64,000 nucleotides of DNA from NCBI RefSeq assembly GCF_039778605.1, contig NZ_CP156060.1, forward strand, positions 3,438,001 through 3,502,000, written 5' to 3'. A program made the position numbers and the translations under genes. This stretch comes from Flavobacterium sp. WV_118_3 (GTDB taxonomy: Bacteria; Bacteroidota; Bacteroidia; Flavobacteriales; Flavobacteriaceae). Of this stretch, positions 39,145-46,737 are shown piece after piece. Numbering within the stretch: the first letter of the stretch is position 1; each line of letters starts with the position of its first letter. The notes beneath the pieces were generated by a model, which did no database searches, was not told the DNA's origin, and saw only the letters and a list, made by a program, of their open reading frames with translations.

Positions 39145-40218
39145 TTATTTTTTAATTTTTATTTTATATGTAGTTATCGTAGTATATATTGGCGTTCCTA
39201 CAGTTGAACTCCCTCCTGAAACTTGTTCTGCTGATGAACTCTCGGTGTATTTTATTCCTTTTTGATTTAAGTATATTTTTAAATTATCGATATTGTGTTT
39301 TGATGTTGAGCTAAAACTTTTAACCCCGGTCTTTAACCCTATATAAGATTCAAGCAAGAATATGTTCGAATTCTTATTTCCTCCATTTTTTTGTACTAAG
39401 TCAAAAATTGCTAAATCTGGCTTTGAGTTCGTAATTTGATTATTGTACTTGAATTTTTTATTATTAAATAACTGTATTAAAGTGTATTGATACATTTTGT
39501 ATTCATAAGGTCTATCTGCAATATCGTCAGCATGAAAATTACCATTACCTCCCCAGAAAGCGTGTTCGAGGGTTATACGTCCAAGAACAGGTAGCCAAAT
39601 ATTCGTTTTCCCCCACATTGTTCTATTCTTATTATCATCTACATAACTGTGTGCCCAAGAATCACCTACTGTATGCAATTGATTCAAATCCCCACTTAAG
39701 ACATTTTCTTGAGCTTTCTTCAATACATCACTTTGTTTGCCTCCTGTTAAACCATGCCACGATTTTTGCAATGATTTGTCAGCCCATGTTCCGATTCCAA
39801 ATAGGCGACTAAAACCTTCACCATTATCATGTGAAAGATGTAATGGCATCGTATTATTTGCTCCTGCCACATGATGATCATAATACTCCGCATGGATAGC
39901 CAAAGACCTTGCTGTAGCCTTATTCAGTCCCATTGCAATCCCCATTGCGTATACAGTCCAAAAGTGCCCATCTTCTTCCCAATTACCATCGCTATCTTTA
40001 TATCTCATAGGGTTGTCAAAACCAAATCTGTATGGAGACCAATCAGGAGCTTTCATTCTCATTTTATCAACCGCAAACCATCTTCCTGTTCTCGGATCAT
40101 ACATCCTTGCGCCAAAATCGTAACTATCACCTTCACCTTTTATCTCATCATCTTTTTCCTTTCCATTAAACCCATAACGATATGATTCTGAGGACTCATG
40201 GCGGTTAGGCACTAGCAT
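39145..40218 (-). CDS. Orphan Rhs tip 2 (zinc-hydrolase-like), copy 2
   Basis: 357 codons, identical to the 32560-33633 product except residue 9 (Ser instead of Ala). The difference lies in the core, where the DNA matches site A on its left part and site C (GAGTCCTCAGA) on its right part, so the head looks like a recombinant. The HxxxDxxxH motif (His182, Asp186, His190) is intact. No shell upstream. Confidence 0.75.
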   Translation of the reverse strand: MLVPNRHESSESYRYGFNGKEKDDEIKGEGDSYDFGARMYDPRTGRWFAVDKMRMKAPDWSPYRFGFDNPMRYKDSDGNWEEDGHFWTVYAMGIAMGLNKATARSLAIHAEYYDHHVAGANNTMPLHLSHDNGEGFSRLFGIGTWADKSLQKSWHGLTGGKQSDVLKKAQENVLSGDLNQLHTVGDSWAHSYVDDNKNRTMWGKTNIWLPVLGRITLEHAFWGGNGNFHADDIADRPYEYKMYQYTLIQLFNNKKFKYNNQITNSKPDLAIFDLVQKNGGNKNSNIFLLESYIGLKTGVKSFSSTSKHNIDNLKIYLNQKGIKYTESSSAEQVSGGSSTVGTPIYTTITTYKIKIKK

Positions 40219-40235
40219 CCCAAACGGATAGTAAT
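40199..40235 (-). repeat. Rhs core site E, exact 37-base inverted partner of site A
   Basis: The minus strand starts ATTACTATCCGTTTGGGATG and continues to ACCGCCA, identical to 30607-30643. Beyond this the right side follows site C. It is therefore a mosaic and the best visible footprint of exchange between core copies. Confidence 0.8.
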
Positions 40236-40446
40236 TATATTTATGTAACTATCATATTTATAATGATTTGAGTTGTGATTGTAACTCGATAAAAATACGA
40301 ATTCCCGCAAAAAAAGCCTCTTTTTTTAACTAAAAAAGTAGGATTTAACAACTCAAATTAACGTGCTTTTAGAAATAATATCGGCATAAAAAGGTTTTTT
40401 CTCAGGTTAAGGAAAAAATATTATCTTGCGACGATTAAAATAATAA

Positions 40447-41220
40447 TTGAACCCCTTGAAAACAAAGACTTTATTTCGTTTTTTTTACATACCATTAGTA
40501 GTACTATTCCTTTCTTTTACGGATCCGTACCTGATAAAACGGATTTCAGATAGCAACTTTCGTTACGAGTTTTACACAACCGATAAAAGTGTAAACCCAA
40601 AATCCGGAAAAACCTATTATTGGTTTAAAGGGGGTGCGATTCATAACGCGCAGGGTGGCGTTGCCGGTCAGTTGCTACACGACGGTTATACCAAAATGTA
40701 CCACAGTAACCAACTCGCGGAACAAGGGAAATTTGACGAAGGACTAAAAACCGGCTGGTGGAAAACCTGGTATACCAACGGAACTTTGGAAACAACCCAA
40801 TACTGGAACAACGGTTTAAAAACCGGAGCGTTTAACCGCTTTAACGATAAAGGTGAGCTGATCGAAAAAGGTTATTTTAAAAAGGATCAAAGACATGGTA
40901 AATGGATCGATCTGGCTAAAAAAGATACGGTAGTCTATAAAAACGGAGTTGTTTTTGTCGCCAAACCAAAGCTTACAAAAGAAGAAAAAGCCAAACTAAA
41001 AGAAGAGCAAAAAGCGGCAAAAGCTGCTAAAAAAGCACAGGAGAAACTGGATAAAGAGAAAAAGGCGCGCGATAAAGAAAATAAAAAGCAACAAAAGGAA
41101 CGCGAGAAAGAACAGCAAAACCTGAAACAGCAGCAACAGCCGCAGGAAAAGGAAAGTTTCTTTAAGCGACTATTCCGCAAAAAAGAACCCAAAGTAACTA
41201 CCAATGGTAAAGGCGCATAG
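40447..41220 (+). CDS. Exported MORN-repeat protein heading the secretion operon
   Basis: A 257-residue protein from the TTG at 40447 (a second TTG at 40456 is possible; no ATG is in place). A hydrophobic segment at ~10-27 is a signal anchor. Three MORN/YwqK-like repeats follow (GYTKMYHSNQLAEQGKF, GWWKTWYTNGTLETTQYWNN, GAFNRFNDKGELIEKGYF; ~78-150). The last ~90 residues are a Lys/Glu/Gln-rich coiled coil ending FFKRLFRKKEPK. It overlaps the next gene by 17 bases, so it is coupled to the type II secretion-like operon; its role there is unknown. Confidence 0.7.
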   Translation: MNPLKTKTLFRFFYIPLVVLFLSFTDPYLIKRISDSNFRYEFYTTDKSVNPKSGKTYYWFKGGAIHNAQGGVAGQLLHDGYTKMYHSNQLAEQGKFDEGLKTGWWKTWYTNGTLETTQYWNNGLKTGAFNRFNDKGELIEKGYFKKDQRHGKWIDLAKKDTVVYKNGVVFVAKPKLTKEEKAKLKEEQKAAKAAKKAQEKLDKEKKARDKENKKQQKEREKEQQNLKQQQQPQEKESFFKRLFRKKEPKVTTNGKGA

Positions 41221-42418
41221 TCTTTTATATGCAGTTTATATCTGTTTGATTGTGTCCATTATTTGCGGAGCGTTGTTGTATTTCTCCGGGTTGTACAATC
41301 AGCTGAATTTATATTACAATTTGCAGGAGGAATTATACATTCACAATCAGTCGGTGGTGAATTATGCGCTGGGGAATAAATTGGCAGGAGAGGAGCTTCC
41401 GGTTGACGAAGAATCCGGTGTGGAAGGAAGTTATGAAGCAAAACCGTATGGCTTATTGCACGTGTTGCTAGCTAAAACGATGTTGCGAAATGATACGGTA
41501 ACGTCGGCACATATTATAGGAAGTTATTCCAAAGATAAAACCGCCATTCATTTGGCAAATCTGACGAAGTCGCTTCGGTATTCGGGAACGGTTCGGTTAA
41601 ATGGCGATAATCAATTGCCGTCAACATTTATAGAAACATCCTATCTGACCAATAAAGCAAGTAAGCTTACGGTTACCGGACAAAATACGGTATCCGAGAT
41701 TAAACTTCCGGAGATCAATGCCAGTTTTAAAAAGATCTTTGAAGGAATCAAAACGGAAAAGGTGGCCTTGTCTGATTTTGAAAAAGAAAAAGGGATGCCC
41801 TATTTTAATTCGTTTCTAAAGGAAACCAAGGAAATTGAAGTGGGCGTGAATACGCTTTCCGGCCTCAATGTAAAAGGGAATTTTGTGTTGCGGGCCAAAG
41901 ATTCCATCGTGGTGAGTAAAAATGCCATTCTGGAAGATGTGATCCTGATCGCACCGAAGATAACATTTGAGGAGGGATTCAAAGGAACGGTTCAGGCTTT
42001 TGCCACCAAAGGAATCGAATTACAAGAAAAGGTGACGCTAAAATATCCGTCAGTCGTTTGTGTGTATAACGATACCAATGAGGAAAGTAAGCTTAGAATC
42101 AAAAAGGAATGTAAAATTGAAGGCGCCATAGTGTTGTTTGGAAGTTCAATTCTCACCGTCAATAAGAACCTTATGGTGGTGGACGAAAAGAGTAGGATCA
42201 TGGGGGATATCTATTGTACCGGAAAACTGGATTTAAAAAGCGATGTACAAGGTTCGGTTTATACCAATTATTTTTTTCATAAAAACGGATCTTCCGTCAA
42301 TGATAATATGATTGTGGATATCGAGATCGATCCGCAAAAACGACCGGATTTTTTTATGGCGATTCCGCTATTTGAGGCGAAAAAAAATAAATATGGCATT
42401 ATTAAAAAAGTATTGTAA
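41204..42418 (+). CDS. GspK/PilX-like large pseudopilin, beta-solenoid type
   Basis: A 404-residue protein. The N-terminus is a pseudopilin signal: MVKA then HSLLYAVYICLIVSIICG, with a hydrophobic helix to ~28. The residue at +5 after the Ala-His junction is Tyr, not Glu, as in GspK-type minor pseudopilins. The C-terminal half is made of short repeating strands (GNFVLRAKDSIVVSKNAIL, IEGAIVLFGSSILTVNKN) like a bactofilin-type beta solenoid. It overlaps both neighbours (17 and 26 bases) in the secretion operon. Assignment as tip pseudopilin is inferred. Confidence 0.6.
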   Translation: MVKAHSLLYAVYICLIVSIICGALLYFSGLYNQLNLYYNLQEELYIHNQSVVNYALGNKLAGEELPVDEESGVEGSYEAKPYGLLHVLLAKTMLRNDTVTSAHIIGSYSKDKTAIHLANLTKSLRYSGTVRLNGDNQLPSTFIETSYLTNKASKLTVTGQNTVSEIKLPEINASFKKIFEGIKTEKVALSDFEKEKGMPYFNSFLKETKEIEVGVNTLSGLNVKGNFVLRAKDSIVVSKNAILEDVILIAPKITFEEGFKGTVQAFATKGIELQEKVTLKYPSVVCVYNDTNEESKLRIKKECKIEGAIVLFGSSILTVNKNLMVVDEKSRIMGDIYCTGKLDLKSDVQGSVYTNYFFHKNGSSVNDNMIVDIEIDPQKRPDFFMAIPLFEAKKNKYGIIKKVL

Positions 42419-42740
42419 AATCCCGGCAAATTCCATTTTGGAATCCGTAATCGCACTGACGATCATTTCGATTTGTCTCTATATCGCGATTTCGGTTTAT
42501 GCGGCCGTATTTACACCGCGTACATCAGCGAAGTTTTACAATACGCAGAATAAAGTCAATGAAATATTTTACCTGATGCAATTGCAAGGCGATTCGTTGC
42601 AATATGAGGGTGAAGATCCAAACCTGGAAATAGAAGAGGAAACCGTAAATCCCGGAGTGAAAAAAATATCCGTACACTATAAAGATAGTACCAATTTCAA
42701 GTTTGAAAAGAATTTTTACATACAAGGTAACGGCGAATAA
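42393..42740 (+). CDS. Minor pseudopilin (GspI/J-like)
   Basis: Start at the ATG 42393-42395 gives 115 residues and a proper prepilin leader, MALLKKYCKIPA, cut before NSILESVIALTIISICLYI with Glu at +5. An in-frame upstream ATG (42312) would bury the leader, so I reject it. The soluble part is short and acidic with strands (KKISVHYKDSTNFKF). It overlaps the preceding gene by 26 bases and the next by 38. Confidence 0.75.
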   Translation: MALLKKYCKIPANSILESVIALTIISICLYIAISVYAAVFTPRTSAKFYNTQNKVNEIFYLMQLQGDSLQYEGEDPNLEIEEETVNPGVKKISVHYKDSTNFKFEKNFYIQGNGE

Positions 42741-43218
42741 AACGCAGCTAAAAGCCTTTTCAATGATTGAGGCAATTGTGAGCATGGCGATTACGGCCAT
42801 CATCATGAGTCTGATTTTTGTGGTGTTTTCGATTGTAAGCGAAAGATTACTGGATTTTAAAAACCAGAATCAGCCGGTGAACGATCTGAATCGGTTTACC
42901 TATTCGGTCAATAAAGACATTTTTGAAAATGAAAAAATAAAGCTTCAGGAAGAAGTACTCCTGTTTACCGGATATGCCGGCGAACAGGTTTTATATAGTA
43001 TCGGGAACGAGTATCTGTTGCGAACAAAAGGGGATTTTGTCGACACGTTTCGAATTCAGATTAAAGAAATACAACTGGATTCGGTTTACAGTCGTTCCAA
43101 ACAACTGGCTTTCCGGAAACTGAATGTCAAGTTGGATGTGAATGAAAAAGAAATGGGATTGCATTTTTATAAACAGATTTATGCCAGTGAATTAATACAG
43201 GCAATACAGAAACCATGA
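42703..43218 (+). CDS. Minor pseudopilin (GspJ/PulJ-like)
   Basis: From the TTG at 42703, 171 residues: basic leader MKRIFTYKVTANKTQLKA cut before FSMIEAIVSMAITAIIMSL, with Glu at +5. The globular part has the PulJ-like strand pattern (YSIGNEYLLRTKGDFVDTF). The stop overlaps the gspF start by four bases (ATGA). Start choice rests on the leader; the overlap with the previous gene is long but fits this compressed operon. Confidence 0.75.
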   Translation: MKRIFTYKVTANKTQLKAFSMIEAIVSMAITAIIMSLIFVVFSIVSERLLDFKNQNQPVNDLNRFTYSVNKDIFENEKIKLQEEVLLFTGYAGEQVLYSIGNEYLLRTKGDFVDTFRIQIKEIQLDSVYSRSKQLAFRKLNVKLDVNEKEMGLHFYKQIYASELIQAIQKP

Positions 43219-44336
43219 GTTTTGATTTAAGTACCTATAAAAAGGAAGCTCCGGAAAAAAAAGAGTTGAAACGCAATACCGGGCAGTTTCAGTTCTCGAA
43301 AAAACTATCCGATAAAAAGAAGGAGGTTTTTTACCGCGAATTGGGAATGCTGCTAAAATCGGGCGTGGATTTTAAAAAAGCGCTGGAAATATTAAGCAAC
43401 CAGTCGGCGAATAAACTGGAAAAAGAAATCATCCTCCGAATTAAAGAACGGGTGGTCGAAGGAAGAAGTATTTACGAATCGATGCGCGAAACCAATCAGT
43501 TCTCGCCCTACGAATATTACAGTATTCAGATTGGGGAAGAAACCCGAAAGTTGGAAGAAGTGCTAACGGAGTTGCAAAAATATTTTAACCGTAAAATCCA
43601 GATGCAACGACAAATTGTTTCGGTGTTAACCTATCCGACGATTGTCATGTTGGTAACGATATTGGTACTGTATTTTATGTTGAATAAAGTGGTGCCGATG
43701 TTTAGTTCTGTTTTTAAACAATTCGGAAGTGAACTACCCAAAAGTACGCAGGTGATCCTAAAAATATCCAATCATTCGGGAACCATTTTTACGATGGTTG
43801 CTATTGTGATTTTTGGCTTGATTGCGGTTCATTTTCTGTTAAAAGGAAAAAACAGTTATCGGGCTTTTACAACCGGTTTGCTGCTTCGGATTCCGTATTT
43901 CGGAAACCTGGTTCGCAAGATTTATATCTCCCGGTTTTGTCAGGCGATGAATTTATTGATCACATCAAAAACAACTTTGATCAATGCGCTTACGTTGACG
44001 TCTAAGATGATCGGTTTTTATCCGATTGAAGTCGCCATCGAAGCCATTAAAGACGATATTACCCGGGGTGTTTCATTAAGCGATAGCTTAAAAAAGCATA
44101 CTGTTTTTGAAAATAAAATGGTCTCGATGGTCGAAGTGGCCGAACAGGTGAACCAATTGGATACCATGTTCGAAAGGCTTTCGGAACAATACAATGAAGA
44201 AATCAGTCACCAAACGAAAATGATTGGTGTCGTTTTAGAACCAATGATCATCATTGTGATCGGGGTTATTGTTGGTGTTATCATGGTTTCGATGTATGCA
44301 CCGATGTTCGATTTAAGTAAAATAATAAGGAACTAA
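43215..44336 (+). CDS. gspF: Type II secretion / pilus inner-membrane platform protein GspF
   Basis: A 373-residue protein of the GspF/PilC family, the polytopic platform that couples the ATPase to pseudopilus growth. Two repeated cytosolic domains are visible: FYRELGMLLKSGVDFKKALEI (~43-63) and the second FCQAMNLLITSKTTLINAL (~237-255). Three membrane helices lie near 140-165, 190-212 and 340-362. Slightly shorter N-terminus than canonical GspF. A 76-base gap with a promoter element separates it from gspG. Confidence 0.9.
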   Translation: MSFDLSTYKKEAPEKKELKRNTGQFQFSKKLSDKKKEVFYRELGMLLKSGVDFKKALEILSNQSANKLEKEIILRIKERVVEGRSIYESMRETNQFSPYEYYSIQIGEETRKLEEVLTELQKYFNRKIQMQRQIVSVLTYPTIVMLVTILVLYFMLNKVVPMFSSVFKQFGSELPKSTQVILKISNHSGTIFTMVAIVIFGLIAVHFLLKGKNSYRAFTTGLLLRIPYFGNLVRKIYISRFCQAMNLLITSKTTLINALTLTSKMIGFYPIEVAIEAIKDDITRGVSLSDSLKKHTVFENKMVSMVEVAEQVNQLDTMFERLSEQYNEEISHQTKMIGVVLEPMIIIVIGVIVGVIMVSMYAPMFDLSKIIRN

Positions 44337-44357
44337 TACGGATGTCATTAATGTTTG

Positions 44358-44365
44358 TATTTTTG
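44358..44365 (+). promoter_or_regulatory. -7 promoter element of the major pseudopilin gene
   Basis: TATTTTTG fits TAnnTTTG, 48 bases before the gspG ATG, in the only sizeable gap of the operon. A separate promoter would allow more of the major pseudopilin than of the machinery. No clear -33 TTG. Confidence 0.4.
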
Positions 44366-44412
44366 CGCCCGTTAATAATTAACACTTTTTTAATAAATAA
44401 AATAGGATAAAG

Positions 44413-44847
44413 ATGTTTACCACTACTAAAAAATATCTTCAAAAAATAAAGAAAGCCGCTGTTAAGGCCTATTCCTTAACGGAGATTCTGATCGTTTTAT
44501 GTATCATCGGAATTCTGTTGCTGATGGTATTGCCGAATCAGACGTCGGTCATCAGTCAGGCCAAAGCCATCGAAGCGCAGGCGATGCTGAATCAGGTGTA
44601 CGGTTTGCAGAAAAGTTATTTTTACCGCCATTCCAAATATTCCAACAGTTTGGAAGAATTGGGATTTGAACAGGAAAAAACGGTTCAGGAAGGCGGACAA
44701 GCGGTTTATAAAGTGGAAATCATCGAAGCGTCAAACGATTCCTTTATGGCGCGGGCGACTTCGGTGTCCGATTTGGACGGCGATGGGAATTTCAACACCT
44801 GGGAAATCGATAATAAAAAAGTACTGACGGAAGTTACGAAAGAATAA
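44413..44847 (+). CDS. Major pseudopilin GspG-like
   Basis: A 144-residue protein with prepilin leader MFTTTKKYLQKIKKAAVKA cut before YSLTEILIVLCIIGILLLM; Glu at +5 is present. After the helix comes QAKAIEAQAMLNQVYGLQKS, then the GspG-like SNSLEELGF and a C-terminal DLDGDGNFNTWEID, the calcium loop typical of major pseudopilins. It is one base upstream of the prepilin peptidase gene. Confidence 0.85.
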   Translation: MFTTTKKYLQKIKKAAVKAYSLTEILIVLCIIGILLLMVLPNQTSVISQAKAIEAQAMLNQVYGLQKSYFYRHSKYSNSLEELGFEQEKTVQEGGQAVYKVEIIEASNDSFMARATSVSDLDGDGNFNTWEIDNKKVLTEVTKE

Positions 44848-44848
44848 T

Positions 44849-45337
44849 ATGCTACTCGCAGTACTCCTTTTTTGTTTACTACTAATGGTTTTTCAGGACT
44901 GGAAAAGCAGAATGATCCATGTGGCGTTGCCCGTGGTGGTGTTTGTGCTTTCCCTGTTGCAGATAAAGCAGGATTATAACGCAATAGTTTGGTCGATAAC
45001 GGCCTGTAATGTTGCCTTTTTCGGGATAACATTTGTAGGGCTTATCGGATATATGAGCTGGAAAAACAAAGGCTTTCTAAATCCGTTTGAGCATTATTTC
45101 GGATTGGGCGATCTGATGTTCTATCTGGCGATAACACCATTGTTTTTGCTTAAAAACTATGTGATTTACTTTATCGGGTCGATGCTTTTTTCCATACTGT
45201 TGCAGTTGGGGTTAAAAAAGCGTATGAAGCACGAAACCGTACCCTTGGCGGGATTTGCATCGCTTTTATTAGTGGTGCTGATACTGAAGGATCTCTTTTT
45301 AAATGTTTATAAAATTACATTGATCAATAAAATATGA
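44849..45337 (+). CDS. Prepilin peptidase (A24 family), short form without methylase domain
   Basis: A 162-residue, six-helix membrane protein. The two aspartyl-protease aspartates of type IV prepilin peptidases are Asp17 in FQDWKSRMI and Asp88 in FGLGDLMFY (GxGD). The N-terminal cytosolic methylase domain with its cysteines is absent, as in archaeal-type and TadV/CpaA-like enzymes. It would process the four pseudopilins of this operon. Overlaps gspE by four bases. Confidence 0.85.
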   Translation: MLLAVLLFCLLLMVFQDWKSRMIHVALPVVVFVLSLLQIKQDYNAIVWSITACNVAFFGITFVGLIGYMSWKNKGFLNPFEHYFGLGDLMFYLAITPLFLLKNYVIYFIGSMLFSILLQLGLKKRMKHETVPLAGFASLLLVVLILKDLFLNVYKITLINKI

Positions 45338-46734
45338 CGATAGCGATCAATCAGGATATACAGCATATTATTTCCAGTGATATGGCCAACCATTACCGGG
45401 TTTTGCCAAAAGCAGTCACCGAAACGACGATCGAGTTGTATAGCGATAGCTCCGGCGATCGGAACGATTTGAAGGACGAATTGGAGTTGTTGCTTGGAAA
45501 GCAGGTGGTGTTTGAATTGTGTGATGCGGTGGAAATCGAAAAAGCACTCTCCATCCATTACCGGAAAGAACGGGAAACCGGAAGTAAGAAATCGCTGAAT
45601 ATCGAAAAAGGGGATTTCCTGGAAAACCTGCTGGAAGAGGCGAAGTCACTTAAAAGCAGTGATATCCATTTTGAAGTGTACGAAGAATCGGCGCGTATCC
45701 GTTTCCGAATCGACGGTCAGTTGATCGAGCGGTATAAAATCGAAAAGGAGAATTACCTGGAGTTGGTCAATAAGGTTAAGATTCGCTCCAAACTGAATAT
45801 TACCGAAAAACGATTGCCACAAGACGGCCGGATTACCAACGAGACATTCGATATCCGGGTTTCGATTTTGCCAACCTTGTTCGGGGAAAAAATCGTAATG
45901 CGTTTACTCGGTCAGGATGCGTCCAATATCGATCTGAATACGCTCGGATTGGAAAAAGAGGAGCTGAGAAGTTACCTGGAGGCGGTAAAAAAACCAAACG
46001 GAATTATATTGATCAGTGGTCCGACAGGCTCGGGTAAAACCACGACGTTATATGCGACGCTACGCTTGCTGAATGATTCCAAACGGAATATTGTAACCGT
46101 GGAGGATCCAATTGAGTATACGCTTAAAGGGATCAATCAGGTACAATTAAAAGAAGATATCGGACTTACGTTTGCGTCGGCTTTAAAATCGTTCCTGCGA
46201 CAGGATCCGGACGTGATCATGTTGGGGGAGATTCGGGATTCCGAAACGGCTTTAATGGCGATTCGGGCATCTTTAACGGGTCACCTGGTGCTGTCGACCA
46301 TCCACACCAATTCGGCCATCGGAACCATTTCCAGATTGGTGGATATGGGGGTGCCTTCCTATCTGATTGCGGAAACACTCAATCTTTCCGTAGCGCAACG
46401 ATTGGTACGAAAGCTGTGTAACGATTGTAAAAAAGAAACCGTTTGCAATAAAGAGGACTTTCCGTCGCATTTTGATTTCCCGTTTGAAATCGAAACCTAT
46501 TTTAAACCGGTTGGGTGTAATAAATGCTACCATAGCGGTTACAAGGGACGACGTGCCATTTATGAAGTGCTAAACATCAATCATACGGTTTCGGAATCCA
46601 TAAAAAATAATACCATCGCACAAACGATGGAGAATGATAAAAAACACCAGTCGTTGTCCGAAAAAGCCTTTGCTATTCTGGCCGAAGGAGAAACCTCACT
46701 GGAAGAAATATACTCTATTTTAATTAACGCATAA
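45334..46734 (+). CDS. gspE: Type II secretion ATPase GspE
   Basis: A 466-residue secretion ATPase. N-terminal N1E-like domain ~1-80, then SSDIHFEVYEESARIRFRID (~109-128), Walker A GPTGSGKTTT (~229-238), the Asp box TVEDPIEY (~256-263), Walker B PDVIMLGEIRD (~292-302), the His box LVLSTIHTNSA and a four-cysteine zinc site (CNDC at ~364-367, CNKC at ~392-395). Powers pseudopilus assembly from the cytosol, docking on GspF/GspL. Confidence 0.93.
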   Translation: MTIAINQDIQHIISSDMANHYRVLPKAVTETTIELYSDSSGDRNDLKDELELLLGKQVVFELCDAVEIEKALSIHYRKERETGSKKSLNIEKGDFLENLLEEAKSLKSSDIHFEVYEESARIRFRIDGQLIERYKIEKENYLELVNKVKIRSKLNITEKRLPQDGRITNETFDIRVSILPTLFGEKIVMRLLGQDASNIDLNTLGLEKEELRSYLEAVKKPNGIILISGPTGSGKTTTLYATLRLLNDSKRNIVTVEDPIEYTLKGINQVQLKEDIGLTFASALKSFLRQDPDVIMLGEIRDSETALMAIRASLTGHLVLSTIHTNSAIGTISRLVDMGVPSYLIAETLNLSVAQRLVRKLCNDCKKETVCNKEDFPSHFDFPFEIETYFKPVGCNKCYHSGYKGRRAIYEVLNINHTVSESIKNNTIAQTMENDKKHQSLSEKAFAILAEGETSLEEIYSILINA

Positions 46735-46737
46735 ATA

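Larger units (their letters stand above)
37195..40231 (+). repeat. 3.04-kb direct repeat, copy 2
   Basis: Same gene order and coordinates as 30610-33646 with a constant offset of 6585. It begins at site D (ACTATCCGTTTGGG) and ends at site E on the opposite strand. Outside it, both flanks are unrelated to the flanks of copy 1. Confidence 0.85.

Noticed and set aside
37195..40231. Dismissing the duplicate as a simple assembly error
   Set aside because: The clustered core differences and distinct outer flanks show that two separate sequences were assembled; an artefact is still possible and is listed as a check, not assumed.
30607..40235. Reading the array as a composite transposon
   Set aside because: No transposase and no target-site duplication are seen; the repeated ends are protein-coding Rhs core, not IS ends.
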